Both the position numbers and the translations under genes were made by a program. Positions 1 through 12,280 of a stretch of 64,000 nucleotides of DNA are shown here, piece after piece (position 1 is the first letter of the stretch; each line of letters begins with the position of its first letter). The stretch comes from Collybia mongolica. Taxonomy: Eukaryota; Basidiomycota; Agaricomycetes; Agaricales; Clitocybaceae. The DNA lies in contig JAAXNY010000002.1 in NCBI GenBank assembly GCA_013420905.1, positions 434,001-498,000 on the forward strand, read 5' to 3'. The notes below the pieces were generated by a model that ran no database searches, was not told where the DNA came from, and saw nothing but the letters and a program-made list of their open reading frames with translations.

Positions 1-1009
1 AGGACATGCAAACCCCGTCGGGTTCTGCAACATCGATGGGCAGTCTTTTCATGTATGAATATGTCAATAGAACATACTTTAGAAATGTTATACCCCTCGC
101 TTTAATCCCGTCTCTATCGCTGTTGCTTGAAGAGATTTTACCCTTCCGGACGGGGACCAATTTCCCTCCTAAATTCCGAATCTCCTCCATCGAAATCCAT
201 TGGCCCAGGGACCATGTACTATCAATCCCCATAACTCAATACGGAGGAAAGAGGGATTCCAGAGGTTGAAATTGGTGTGACGAACACAAGAGAATTGAAA
301 AACACAGTAAAGAAGCGGGAAACAAGGCGTAACTCCCGAAAAGCGGAGCCGACCAACATACTCATGAACAACCAGCATCCTCAGCATTTTAAACGAGCGC
401 CTCGTCATTTCTCAACACAACACTGGCGCGATACTACATGACATTCACTCACGAGTCGGACAATCCTAAGCTTTATTTAAGGGCAGAACTTCACCGCATC
501 ATCGATAACCGCAGGAAAGTGTCACGAAACATCTTGGAAGTGGACTTGTGCTGGCTAACCTTATTGAAGTAAAGTATGATGGTGCTGGAGCGTACTTCTC
601 AATGATTTGGACATAATCCACAGCGGCCAACTTCCAACTGTGGATGAAAGCCAGAGTCCTGACATCTTCGGGACGCTTGACAAGGTGTATCTAGGACTCA
701 TATGGGTGCTTCCTGTGCATATACAGTTAGATCGAGGGGAATCTTTTCCTCATGCTGAGGAGGTGGTCACATCAAGAACAACATCGTCCATTCATGAGGC
801 GACGGTCGCAAGGACGCTCCGCATCATCACAAAACGGATTAAAAGGCCCTCGAATAACATTCCGGAACATTGGTGTACATGCTGTCAAAAACGTAGTTAT
901 ATTGAAAGGCCTAGGTCAGATCCAATCCGCAATACCGTATCATCACTTAACATGACCTGAAGATGTTACACTCTCGATGGGCGATCAGGGCGATGCCGGC
1001 GACATTTCC
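1..1009. other. Arm segment without recognisable gene
   Basis: Apart from short ORFs on both strands (for example 607-960 plus) nothing is recognised. It lies downstream of gene A, and the same sequence is present at about 35636-36642. Confidence 0.5.
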
Positions 1010-2510
1010 TCATCGGTTGGAATCATCGTACTTGTAACCACGCTCCTGCATCTTTGGGAACTCGTACATCAGCTCCCAGCGAGTGGAACAGCGATATATC
1101 CCTGTCTCCAAATCCCCCAAACCTGTTCAGATGCACCCGGTCAATCCTAGCAACAACGACAGCAAAAAGGGCTTACCTCCATCGAACGGCGCTTCTGACC
1201 AATACTGGTCGCTTCCAATAGGACTCTCTTCGTAACTCTCTTGCGAACGGGGCGTGGAATTCCCACTCGAGATGGAAGGCTCGTCATCGCGATTGTAGTG
1301 CGTGGGTCCAGGGTCTTCAAATGATGCTCTGGGGGGCGGGGATCTCGTCACTGGCCTTGTGCTGTAGGCGAACTCATGCTGCTCTGGTGGCGGAGTGGCA
1401 GATTCCTCATGCAACGAATAGGTGTCCTCATATTGGTTTCTATATCCAGAAGGCCCGGCTACCGACGAATCCCTGCTCGAGGACCACGACCTGATGGAGG
1501 ACCGGACATAGGGAGAGAAGGCGCGATCATGCGACATTCTTCTGGTCCCGCCCTCCACTATGGCGCTGGATATCTCGCGCCCGACTGATTCGCCCATTCC
1601 CATGATCCGGTCCACAGATCTACTAGCTGGTTTCTCGTTCGGTTCCTGGGGCGATACTTCATCAGTATCCTGCATAGTGTTCGACGAATGGGTGGCTTAC
1701 ATTGGGGAAATCCAACATGCTTTTCAATCTCGCGATCTCCTGGCACTTATCGCGATGTTTAATCCAAAGTCCGGGATAATACCTACTACGCTTGTCCAAC
1801 TTTACCGTTTTCGCACACCCCCGGCATAAGACGCTGGTCTCAGTGACACGTGCTGCCCATGTATCAGCCTCAAGTGCTGCTTTTCGTTCCATCACATCTG
1901 TTTCGTACTTCCTTCTGGTCTGAGGAGCCGATGCTATAGCAGTTTGCAAGGGGTGGGATGGTTGGGCGACGATTGGTACACTTGTGCCACCAGTGCCACT
2001 CGCCGCGAGCAGTTGCACCGCTTGATGGTATTCTTGGCTATGGCCCGAACGTCAACATCACAAACAAAGTCGAACACGACAGCAACGTACTCGGATGATC
2101 CAGGACACAAGAAGTCATGCATTCGCGCTATGTATTCCGCAAGATCTGGGCGAGCCTTAGTGAGGTCGGGGAACTGGTGGTTGCACCGGCTACAGGTGCT
2201 TGAAGACACATTTGAACCTTGAGGGCCTCTCATCTTCGTATCCTGTTTGGATGGATAAGCAACCTTCTTCCTTTTTGAGGCTGGGGGAGTGTCAGAAGTT
2301 GGGGGCCACTTGTAGAGCTGTAGAGGGAATTTTATTACTCCCACGTGATCGTTTTGTTGAGAGGCCAGCCATTGTTCCTAATGGCCACGCGCGGATCCCC
2401 AATCTTTTACCACGTTGGTTTATCGGATGGACATCCATCACCTCGTTTGTCTGGTTTGGGGGGCCTTTCCTCAGGGAACGTCGAGACGGAGATGGAGGTT
2501 GAAGATCCAT
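1010..2510 (-). CDS. Gene A: protein with two C2HC (BED-like) fingers, unknown function
   Basis: A five-exon model closes in frame throughout: 2510-2411, 2280-2091, 2037-1701, 1645-1177 and 1122-1010, 1209 nt giving 402 residues. All junctions are GT..AG. Two fingers share one spacing: C63-x2-C66-x21-H88-x3-C92 and C168-x2-C171-x19-H191-x3-C195. A basic stretch SKRKK (residues 35-39) could be a nuclear signal. The C-terminal half is Ser/Pro/Arg-rich and ends with a conserved block (SEAPF, then YRCSTRWEL) shared with gene B. The finger spacing recalls BED-type fingers of transposase-derived DNA-binding proteins, but no transposase domain follows. I do not recognise the family, so DNA binding is inference only. 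The acceptor of intron 3 was chosen to give a 55-nt intron; an alternative 24 nt upstream keeps the frame. Confidence 0.72.
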
Positions 2511-4547
2511 AATTTCTGGATGTACCTCCTGGTAGCGGCAGGTCTTTGGAATAAGGCTACCTCATAGTATTTCTCGTCCCTTTTGAAAAACATGAACATT
2601 CAGAGAACGTGGATCTGAAGCCCCATGGATTACACAAATTATACCATTGTCCTACGATTCTAACTGTCACAGCCCATTGTCACAATGCAAAGCCCCTAGC
2701 TACCCGCGACGGCCTTGCTCAATCTCCCTTAACCTCCCAACGCCCTTCCAAGTAGCTGCGCACTCGTCACCTTTCTGACTCTCTAGGCCAGAGGACCGTC
2801 AATTCTTAAATTTTCTTCCATAGACTATTCGAGCCTTAATTGGGTGTCCCAAATCGTCCGATGATTCCACAATATCCAGAGATCAGGATGAGAAAATTTT
2901 CTACAGCATCCATCTATATACTAATTTTCTGCCACCCCCCTCTCCATCTCTATCGTCTCTCAGCCACAATTCTCAAGCGTCCAGTTCCGACGCTCTTCCT
3001 CTCCTGTGCTGAGCCGTTATCATGACCCCAAACTCCCAACGAATACCTGCCAACCGGACGCCGTGGGATTGGGAACGTGGCCTTTGGTCAGAAAATTGAT
3101 TGGTGCATAGTCCTTTATCATAAAGGCCTTAAACTCGTCGTGCTCACCCAAGATCCCAAGGTCCAAAGCATGGCGTCGGCGTCGCCTATGGCCTCAGAAG
3201 TGCACGAGCGAGAAGCCTCTATACCTCGAAATCTACATTAATAAAATTCCCCACCGAAGCCAGTGGCAGACCTTCAACTCGCCGACAACAACTACTTCTC
3301 TGCCCCTCTTTGTAGCCTAACAATCATTGTCTTTCGCTAACTCAAAGCGACGATGCGGTCAAATTACGATCAGCTCTGATTCCGCCGAGGCCTTTCAACT
3401 CATAGATGCCGGTACAAAGGCATCCCGCATGGGTGGCCTCTCATCTGGGCCTCCAGAACTGCACACCCTGGAATATTGCCCCACAGTCATAAAGACAAAG
3501 CGAATATACTACGATATACCTCCGGTGCGCCCAGGCGGCTTAGTGCAAAGGGTCCGTCAAAGCTTCACGCCTTCCTTTCTGGGCCTCTAAATGGCTTCCA
3601 CCAGACCTCCCTCCCTTTCCCCCTTACACAATTGCCCATATCTCCAAATGCCTACGGATACCTGGCGCTGATTATTGATGCCAGCCGCCAGCCTAAGACT
3701 GATTCTCTTTCGCTATCTACTTGTGGGGAAAACAGGGGACTGCCCGTCCACAAGCCCCGTCACCGTCCTTGTGAGCAGCAATATTTCTACAACTTGCAAG
3801 GTCAACGCTTTGGCCACGGTTCTCGCGTTTGGCCCGTCAACCTCCGTTCCCAAAGTCGCATGAGGATGAGAATGCCAATCAATCAAGGAGAAATCGGGGA
3901 AGGGATTAATGTCGGGGACCAGTGGATGGAGCCACCAGCATACGCGAACATTGGCAGAAGATCATATTAGAGGGGGTAGATCGTGTCATGATCATGTCAA
4001 ACCCCCAGGAGAAAAGGCCTGTCTCTCGAAGTCGACGCTGAAATAAAGTCTCCCTCATCGGAGCCAATGCCAGGCCTCCGATTTCCCGACAATGACTATC
4101 TCTCGGCGCCGCCTCCCTAGTTTTGGATCACCACCTTTCTTTGATTCAAGACGAGGATGAGAACAACTCTCTTTCGATACTAGTTCCACATGGTTTATTG
4201 CATCCGAGTACCGACGCAAAGTATGTCGAAGCTATACGTTCTTCTTTTTTTCTCGGGCTCCTAAACAACAAACCCCAGCCTCCCCCACCACCAACATCCA
4301 TGTTCCCCACCTTAAATTCCAACGCTCGAATACCTAACCGTCGATGCCCGCCATCAGCCCCAGATTAGTATCATATTTCAAATTCATTTCGCTTCGCCAT
4401 CCGCTTTGAAAGCAACAGGAAGGGCTTCCTACCTGCGGCAATGAGGGCTGCACCAACAAACGCGATCTCCCATTGTGATTGAACTACTTTAAGTGTATTC
4501 TAGTAAAGTAGCTCAATATAACCTGAAGTGGAGCCCCTACATGTGAG
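2511..4547. other. Segment between genes A and B, no recognised gene
   Basis: No domain could be identified. Two stretches, about 3190-3310 and about 4000-4120, resemble each other (a GAGAAG..CTCTCGAA block followed by a CCGACAATGACT-like block), suggesting the A/B duplication unit includes flanking DNA. The ORF at 3476-3970 is rich in Arg and Pro and looks like chance coding. The same sequence recurs at about 32097-34133. Confidence 0.5.
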
Positions 4548-5900
4548 TCAAAACTCATCTCCGCGCATTTCCCGTAACTCGTAGTGTTCTCCAGGGCTTG
4601 AGCGATCGTCGGAGGAACAAGGTGATGCCGGCGGCATCTCATTGAACTCCCTAGTCCTGCGCTGCTGAAATACGTGCATCAGTTTTCGGCGAGTGGAGTA
4701 ACGATATTGTCCACGCTCGGCCCACTGGTCCAGACCTTTTTTAGAAAGTTTTGTCAATGTGGTGCCATGATTTTCCATGAATAAATCCTAACCTGTTGCG
4801 AATGGCGCTTCAGACCGAATAATTGTCACTTTTGACATCCTCGTTACTATCGTCATCCTCTTCCCATAAAAATGGATATGTATTGGTCTTATGGCCCCTG
4901 CTAAAAAGAGAACAACTTGCACTGGGAGATTATATTTCTCTGACAAGGGAATTGGTCCCATGGGCGATGTCAGTGTGCATTAGGGGAGCCTGGGGAGCAG
5001 CGGCAGTTGGTACAGGCTCCGACTTCCCCATTTCCCTGAAGTCGTCACCTAACGGAGCGAGTGGACCCGCATATCGCAAACTAAAAACTTGAGCTCCAGC
5101 TGGCATGGGGCGGGCAGAGGTCCTAACAACTGAAGCACCATTCCAGGACCTTGGCCTTGTGCTGGGTTCGAAGTTATGTCCTTGTGTAGGAGAGAGTGTT
5201 CTTGCACCCGACGAGTCTCCAGGCTTGGCGATTCTGGCACGCGTTACGGCTTTGCGTTTCCCCCCCTACCCCCACCTTTTCGCCCCATACGACTTCCTTG
5301 GCAGTCTCTCGTGCTGTTTGCTTGTATGGTGGGATCAGATAAGACAAATCAGTCGGGGTTTGTTAATAACTCAGACGGCTTCCGCTACCTTTGAGGGCTG
5401 TGCCCTCGCTTGACACTTGTCGCGATGCTTCACCCAGAGGCCGGGGTAGTAGTCATTGCGTCGATCTAACCGTATTGTTTTGTCGCACCCATTGCAGACG
5501 ATACTCTTTGCAGTGACGTCTCTCCCATATGGGTCAGCCTCAAGGACTGCTTTCCTCCCCATCATGTCTGTCTCGTACTTTCGCCTCTTCTTCACAGTGT
5601 CAAGTATTTCAGACACCCCTGTGTCCTCCTGAGACCCTGCCCGGTCGGTGGTTGATGATGCTTCTATATTTGATGTCCCACTCCACTCCGGCCAAAGCGC
5701 CATGTGAATATGTTTCTAGCTACGTCGCCAGTTATAATATCGTCTAAAGAGTTGAAATAGTCAGAGACTCACCTGGGCGGCCTGGTAACACAATTGGGAG
5801 TGCTGCTCTAAGATGTACTCTGCGATCTCGAGGCCTTCATCTTCCAGATATGGAAAGCGGTGGCCACATTTGCTACAGGTGCTTGAAGTCGGCGGGGGCA
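4548..5900 (-). pseudogene. Gene B (left copy): broken paralogue of gene A
   Basis: Three blocks match gene A in order. First is a finger exon near 5897-5780 (C-x2-C-x21-H-x3-C, ending in a GTGAGT donor). Second is an exon within 5703-5371 holding RRKYETD and the second finger C-x2-C-x19-H-x3-C, with a Y-Y-P-G-L-W core identical to gene A. Third is a C-terminal exon, about 4738-4548, after the shared SEAPF block. The gene lacks the A-type first exon: immediately upstream of the first finger the sequence becomes Plavaka-like on the other strand, so the 5' end was probably cut off by that element. One extra base just before the SEAPF block (about 4822) shifts the frame. Both defects recur in the right arm, so they predate the inverted duplication. 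Confidence 0.62.
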
Positions 5901-5904
5901 GATC

Positions 5905-6294
5905 AGAACCTCAATTTGCCTCACGCTTGCTATCTTTCTGAGCACAATAAACTTCAGGATGATTCAAATGATATCAATGTCCACAATCACAATGAACAAT
6001 CTGCCAGTCATTTTTGTGACGATTCCTTCATCTCGCATCAAGATGACAGCACCAATGATCCCCAACTCGAAGATTCTGACAGTTCTGACCCTGGTGAACT
6101 TGATGAGCACGAGTGGCAAGATGCTGCACTGCAGACTGAATGGCATGCTCGTGCTATTGCTTTTCAAGGCCTCAGTCAGCTTGGACATGACCAATTGTCA
6201 ATGACACCTGGTAATGAGGAACCTGAAATGGGTGATATGCCAAACACTGTTTCTCTTATTGAAAGTATCAAATTTACTCAGGAGTTTATTATGG
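5905..6294 (+). pseudogene. Truncated 5' fragment of Plavaka-like transposase gene (left copy)
   Basis: An acidic Asp/Ser/His-rich reading frame runs to the repeat boundary, ending near IKFTQEFIM, then enters unrelated sequence at 6295. The right-arm copy continues into a recognisable Plavaka-type transposase, so this is a 5' piece carried along by the inverted duplication. Annotated as a fragment, not a gene. Confidence 0.65.
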
Positions 6295-6765
6295 GCAGAA
6301 GGTGTTACGAAAGGGATTGACCCAATCGAACTGTATCACCCCTCTACGCCACTGACTGCCGAAGAAATCAATAACATGTTAGGAAGGTGGAGAGACGAAA
6401 TAAATTCGCTCATGGGCTGGTTGGAGGTGTTGTGTCTCGGTCAAATGCAAGCCTGCGTGTGACTTTGAGGTATGCACTCTTCACAGTATAGTCTTTGTCG
6501 CACTTAACAAAAGCGCAGGAAATGCGCTATCTCCCGACTTGGCCATTCTTGCGCCTGAGCGACCCCCCTCGCTGTCACCCCCAAACCCACATGGGTTCAG
6601 AGTGACCAAACTAAGACAACGAATCCGAATGGCTAGATACAAAGCTCAAATGTTATCGGCGCGTCAAGCCTTACGATCTCTAATATTATATAGAGCATTT
6701 TCATGTGCCCGTCCTAGAATAGGTATATCGTTAAAGATGGGTGTAGATTTCCAATGTATTAACTC
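6295..6765 (+). other. Unique sequence abutting the repeat, possible exon remnant
   Basis: On the plus strand about 6323-6462 reads as a plausible coding stretch (PSTPLTAEEINNMLGRW) ending in a stop, with no start or partner exon found. It may be the tail of a gene interrupted by the repeat, or chance. Nothing else is visible up to the DUF829 gene. Confidence 0.25.
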
Positions 6766-7963
6766 CTAGATACTCTCACCATCGCCTTGTACCAAGCGCC
6801 CCTCTTTTTTGCAGGCCTCGGACCATATTCTTTCCACCGCACCCCAATACCTCTTCGGCTCCGCTCTTGCATGTGCAACGTGTGGTGTATCTTCAAATCT
6901 CTCTTCCATGACAATAAATCCAGCAACTTTTGCCTCCCGCGCGTGTTTTTCCACCTCGATGAAAGGAACTAATTCATCCTTTCTCGAATAAATATATAAA
7001 CGCGGTGTATACTTCCCAATCCATGGCAGCACCCGTGGGTTGTGCAACGCGGCCCTGAGGACCTGCGCAAGGTCCTTCTTTGCAAAAAGCCACCCCACGA
7101 GTTTTGAATACGTGTAAAACATAGTAATTATAAGGTTACCTATCGTGCGAACGATAGGGCTGCGCACTAGGCCTGTGAATGCGCGCTTCGAGCTCTCCAG
7201 ACCCCCGATACCTGGGCAAGAATCGAAGACGATGGCGCTCGCGAGGGCGGGTGGAGGTTTTGTTTTGTATACCTTTTTCTCGAGGATTCTCCCAAGACAC
7301 AAAAGTTGGGAACACCCACCTAGGGGGGAGCGGCAGATAAACGACGCGTCATACATTATCTAAACAGTCCTTACCGTTGGAAAACGCGTGCACCAGTACA
7401 CGGGGTCCAAGAAGGGGTATTGAAGAAGTCCCCGAATCTATTTGTGGACGACGTGATATGTATCCTAGTGTTTGTAGAACTTCAACCACTGGTGCGAGGT
7501 TTGCTTGCTGTTAGGACATTAATGATGCAAGAACCACAAAGGGAAAGCGTTCGACATACCCTTGTATTCTCCCAACTCCAGAAGAACGATGGTTCGCATT
7601 TAATTAATAACTTTGTGGCTTCCGGGTAGCGTTCGTCGTATACTGAGGTGTACTTGTGGAGATGAGGGAGCTTAGCCCCCACTGAAAGCGCGTCAACATG
7701 TGAGATTAGCGTGTCGGGGCGCGGAATTACGACCCACTCCAGCCAAATATCAAGATGAGCCTGTGATAAATGAACAGAATAAATCAGCCAATGTGCTTCC
7801 AGAATCCTCCAAAATTCGTTTCGTACGTTGGTGTCGGTCGTCGTTCCCGAGATTCCAGCATCCGGCCACTTTCACTAGTGCGCGCCGGGCTGAGATACAC
7901 ACCCTTCCCAATACTGATATAACGGAGTGCCCCGTCTTCTGAGCTGCTGCCAGTGGTGGACAT
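6766..7963 (-). CDS. DUF829/TMEM53-family (PaxU-like) alpha/beta-hydrolase-fold protein
   Basis: Exons 7963-7827, 7760-7738, 7681-7560, 7507-7375 and 7319-6766 join in frame to 969 nt, 322 residues, with GT..AG at every junction. Exon 2 is a 23-nt microexon. Family hallmarks appear in order: an N-terminal GKGVYL segment, LILIFGWMGAKLPHLHKY (strand and first helix, split by introns 1 and 2), SFFWS, VLVHAFSNGG (the nucleophile-elbow-like loop, split by an intron), DSCPG, and near the C-terminus the YSRKDELVP and HVAHARAEPKRYW blocks. The family is widespread in fungi; its name member PaxU lies in an indole-diterpene cluster, but no prenyltransferase or cyclase is seen here. Substrate unknown. 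Confidence 0.85.
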
Positions 7964-8361
7964 TCTGCTTTAGACCAAGATGGTGAGTCGAATAACTTTC
8001 GTTAATCACCCAAATAATAACATTTTAGCATTTATAGACGAACCGGCCCGGAATCGTTGTGGTATACCGGTGTGCAAATTTGAAGCGTTTGTTCTACAGC
8101 CCGGCGTTGGTGAAGGCTCGCTTCAATGGAGTGGTTGCGGCGTTGATCGTTAAGTCCACTGTGGGCTGAGGGCTAATTATAACGGCTTTAATACATTATC
8201 CTCCCGGTTACATCGGAAAATTTATGTAGCACCGCGACAAAGTAGTTAGGTATCACACAAAACGGGGGTAACATCATTACTAATCTATAATTATCATGGT
8301 GAGTGAGTAAAGAATATGCATGAGGATGAGAACTGTATCGCAATAAGTCTAGGTGTCATGA
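7964..8361. other. Intergenic region
   Basis: Lies between the start of the DUF829 gene and the stop codon of the permease gene, both on the minus strand, so it should hold the DUF829 promoter and the permease terminator. No clear element recognised. Confidence 0.4.
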
Positions 8362-10343
8362 TTATAAGGGTATCCGTTTGAATGTGTGTCGAGTGAGCCC
8401 GTCTTTCCCAACCTCCTCGGAACGCGCAAGTTTATACCGCCCAATCCTGGGCAGCACCTGGGCCCACAGCACCCAGTAGAAGAATCCTAGACCAAACACC
8501 GCCCAACCAGCCACAGCATGCGTCCAGTACGGTAGATCAATGTAGGGCTCGCCGCCTGGGGGTGGTTTGGTTAAAGGAACAATGAATAAGAAGACGTTTG
8601 CAGCGCCGAAGAATGCAGCGGCTACGAGTCCTGGAATACCAACACTGGGCCAATCTGGGCGAGGTCGGAATGCGAGATAGATAATCCCGAATGAGATGGA
8701 TGCGTTGATGACAGACAGTGGGTAAGAAATCTGCGGTTGGACATCGTGAATGTGGGTCCGCTGATGCAAACGAATCTTTGACGTACGACATTAATCACAA
8801 AATTATAAGCGTCGCCTGGAGGCAGGGCGAAAATGACGATTAAACAGATAATCCAGTCTGAAAAGAACCTGGTCAGTCGTCGGAATGCTCCCAAACAGCA
8901 CGACATACGAAGGGCTAGACCTGCCAGTGGGGCATTGAAGGGTCGATTGGATCCCCAGAGTTTGCTGAACGGTAGTATACCTTCTCTCCCGAGTTCTTGG
9001 TTTACACGGCCTTGCGAAAATATCTAGCAAAGTTCCATTCAACAATGGCAACTGCACAAGGCCGAAAAAATACCCACCACCGACAAGACGTTTCCGAGCG
9101 CAGACAATGCAACGATCGCGGACAGGGCACGCTCTGCCCTGGGACCATAAACATTTCTGAACAAAAGGGCGGCAACAAGGCGACCAGAGTTGGTAATCTC
9201 CTCTTTCGAAGCACCAGCAAAATACGCAATGTTCGCCAACATATACAATATTGTGACAACACCGATGGCAAGGGGACCAGCAATCCGGATGGTACGTTTG
9301 GGGTTCTTCACTTCTGCTAGTGCATAGTTGACATTACTGAAACCAATATACGACCAAATGACCTAAAGCAGTGTTAAATTGGGGTCCATGATATTTGACG
9401 ACCAACCCACATTATAAAGGCTGAGGCAGAAGGATGACGCGCTAGCTGTCGTGCCCTTGAAAGCGTTTTCGAAGTTACGCGGTTTTTCAATCTTCATGTG
9501 ACCTCCCAGAGCTACGAAGCCTGTGATGATGACAAAAATTAGGATGCCGATCTTGACAACGCCAAGGAAGTTTTGCAAGCGAAGACCCCATTTGAGAGCA
9601 GTTCCATGGAGTAGCATAACGAAGGTGATACAAGCAAATCCAACGAGACGCAAAGTCCATCGTCCCGGTTCCTTATTGGCTGCTCGGAGAATGTATTCAC
9701 CGAAAACAAGGGAGTTCCCAGCTGCCCAGGCTACATGTCAAGGACATAAGCATACAAAACATACTTGGAGTGCAATCTGACTACTAACCCAGGAGAATAC
9801 CGTTGGCGGCAAACACAGATGTGATGAGGAACTTCGGTTTCCGGAAAAGATATTCTAGGTAGTTCTTTTCGCCTCCATTCTTGGGTACCGCCTGATAGAT
9901 AGACGGGGAGTCAGAATCATTCAGGAAAGTGGCAGTGTAACAACGTACTGATCCCCATACGATATACACTTGCATTCCGGCCGCGGCGATGATTGCGCCG
10001 ATAACCCACATAAATCTAGAGGTGATGAGGGAGTAAACGCAGGCTTGGGCTTGATTTCACATACAGCGACAACCCAACGCTTCCACTTAGGTCCAGAATG
10101 CTACTCGGTGTTGCAAATACACTGCGCAGGACGATTCAGTTCTTCGTTTACCTATTGAAAAATAGCGACAAATTACCCAGTGCCAATAATCCGGTTGAAG
10201 ATGATGAACACAGCAGAGAAAAGACCAATTTGACGCCGTTCCGGATTCGCAACTTCATCCACATTGACAGAAACATCGACTGAATCCACGAATTTTTTGT
10301 CTTCGGGATACCCATGTGCGTCATGACTGTCAGAACTCGACAT
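8362..10343 (-). CDS. APC-family amino-acid permease, MUP1-like (methionine-type)
   Basis: A multi-exon gene for a plasma-membrane amino-acid/proton symporter. The ATG at 10343 begins MSSSDSHDAHG, an acidic cytosolic tail. It is followed by RRQIGLFSAVFIIFNRIIGTG, the first helix with the APC signature, then PSSILDLSGSVGLSL, GGEKNYLEYLFRKPKFL, an internal helix block near 9653-9363, the PKRTIRIAGPLAIG block (9300-9260), a VNQELGREG loop near 8970, PPPGDAYNF-type segments, and C-terminal helices ending at the TAA at 8362. This order is that of fungal MUP1-type high-affinity methionine permeases. At least eight introns of about 50 nt are implied; not every junction was checked. No stop or frameshift was noticed. 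Confidence 0.82.
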
Positions 10344-12280
10344 CGTTGAAAAGTCAGCGAGGACGGGGACTGGTCCGTTTACGATGATCGAGGTTCAAAG
10401 GAAGTGAGCGTATTGAAGAACCTGGTGCCCTTTTGAGCACTTTCGCGTCGCACATCGTTTGGTTAGTGAGTTGGGTAGGATGGCACCAGAATGACGACTT
10501 CTGGCGAAAATTGTGAAATCTTGGGCTCCATGTGGCTCGGTCACATAATTTTGGCTTGGCGAGCTTTTGATCTCCAGAATGACTCCCCGAGATGATCAAC
10601 CAAGTGCGTCCGGAACGCGTAGCGGAAGCTCATGGACGATGGCCGGTTGCTGGAGACAGAATCCGGCTCTTCGAGCCATTTCTGCCAGGTATGTTACACA
10701 TGGTGTGATATTTATGTTATACCAAACTGCCACGACTTATGTCGACATAGCTGTGAAGGGGAAGAATGAGTTTTGGGGTCTGGAGCGACTCGGGTGCAGG
10801 GAAAAAAAAAAAAAGGTTGTGATCGATCAAAATGCGTCTAAATTTAAAATAAAGTTTCGACCCTGTTGGTACAAGCATGGCCTAATAAATGGGTGGCATG
10901 AGTCAGGTCCTAATCGTGATAGCGTGATAGAAAGTCGCCCAGTTGTCGCGCAGATACTTGGATACCGGCCCTCGTAAAAAGTCTGCCTTGCCACTGGAGT
11001 TTGGCAGTGATAAATTCGAAAGGGTAGGGTAAAGTTTCAACATCGTTCTCGATTTAAATTGTGCATTTCTATGTTGATGGCAACCCACCTTCTGAAATTC
11101 AGGAGAAACTACACTGACATCACTTTCCACCTGGTTAGTGTATCGCTGAACGAAGGCATTAGGATCGTGCTTCAGAATGCTACCGTTCTCTGATGCGCAG
11201 TCGTTTGCTTTCTGCAGTGTGGTCCGCAGGAGATCTTTAATGCAATGGGAACCTATACTTTCCATAGAACCGGGGAGCGAGCTCAGCCTGGGACAAATGA
11301 GGTGTCATAAAAAGATACCACGAGCGCGGGATTGGGGCGGATTGTCGTTTCTCCTGGACGATGGTTGCGACATACACCCGACTCGACGACCGTGACCCAT
11401 AATGAAGCGAAACGTCCGCCTGGATGATTGATGAGTTGGCAGGGATTTGTTTCTAGATAACTAAATAGTCCCAACTTCAGTGCAAGTTGTACGACGTGGC
11501 TTCGCTTGATGCGAAGATGTATTATTGGCAGATTCCTGTCCAGTGGCAAACTCCTGGCATGGTTCAAAATGACACGGAAATGCATTTCCGTTCTGTAGTT
11601 TTCGAGGTTGACAGAAACTCATCGCGAGTAATAGGAAGTACGAACGTAAGCCATAAATTCATGCAACCGAAACTCACGCCCCCAATCGTACAGCTTGGTG
11701 ATTATTCCACTCTGGCTTCACCTCGCCTCAAGCACTAGACGATCAACCGGGTTGTGATAACATATGTTTGGCCATTGTTGGAGTGGTCTGTTGAATGTAC
11801 CGCATATGCACTCCGGATGGCTGGTTGAGTTGGAAGATTCTGTCGAGCGCGCGAACCTAGATTGAACCCGTAATTATTTTGAATATCGGGCGCAGGCAAG
11901 GGCTGCTTGAGGGTTTAAATGAGTGACTAGCTCATCACAGTTGAGGTAAGCATTCGTTTGAGGAAATTCGGGTTTTTGCACACCGGACCTGATGCCTTCA
12001 GGATCACTAGGTCCCGGTGATTTAAAGATCTATTTTTCTTGTACAGTAATTCACGTCTCTCATGGAGGGTAACGCAGACTCGGAAGAAGGGAGCGTCGAT
12101 CGCTGTCAATTCACTTGTGGTTCGTGTTCGGTCACATGCAGGAGGCCCTGGGGCGAGCTGGTCATTAAGAAGGCACATAAATTGTTTTTCTATTTTTTTT
12201 TTGATGAGAAGATACAACGCACCAAGGACGGCCTGTGAAGAAGCGACAATATTACAATCATACATATGTTTACATGAGTC
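10344..12280. other. Long region without a confident gene
   Basis: Only short ORFs. The best candidate is on the minus strand near 11265-10903 (a DPNAFVQRYTNQVESDVSV stretch, apparently followed by a splice donor and a second block ending in TFYHAITIRT), but it matches no family I know. An A(12) run sits near 10802. The permease promoter should lie just above 10343. Confidence 0.3.

Larger units (their letters stand above)
3..6294. repeat. Left arm of 6.29-kb inverted repeat
   Basis: This segment is repeated in inverse complement at 30351-36642. Paired coordinates sum to 36645, or 36644 between two single-base indels near 1820 and 5780. All ORFs of the arm recur on the other side with only a few substitutions, so identity is above about 99%. 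The inner boundary is sharp: after 6294 the two sequences diverge completely. The outer boundary falls within 2 bp of the window edge, so the repeat could extend beyond it. It carries gene A, gene B and the 5' end of a Plavaka-like transposase gene. Confidence 0.97.

Noticed and set aside
607..960. 117-codon ORF near the left edge, also present in the right arm
   Set aside because: No recognised domain; conservation is due to the inverted repeat, not selection.
6766..10343. Indole-diterpene or other secondary-metabolite cluster suggested by the PaxU-like gene
   Set aside because: No prenyltransferase, cyclase, P450 or GGPP synthase lies nearby; DUF829 proteins are widespread outside clusters.
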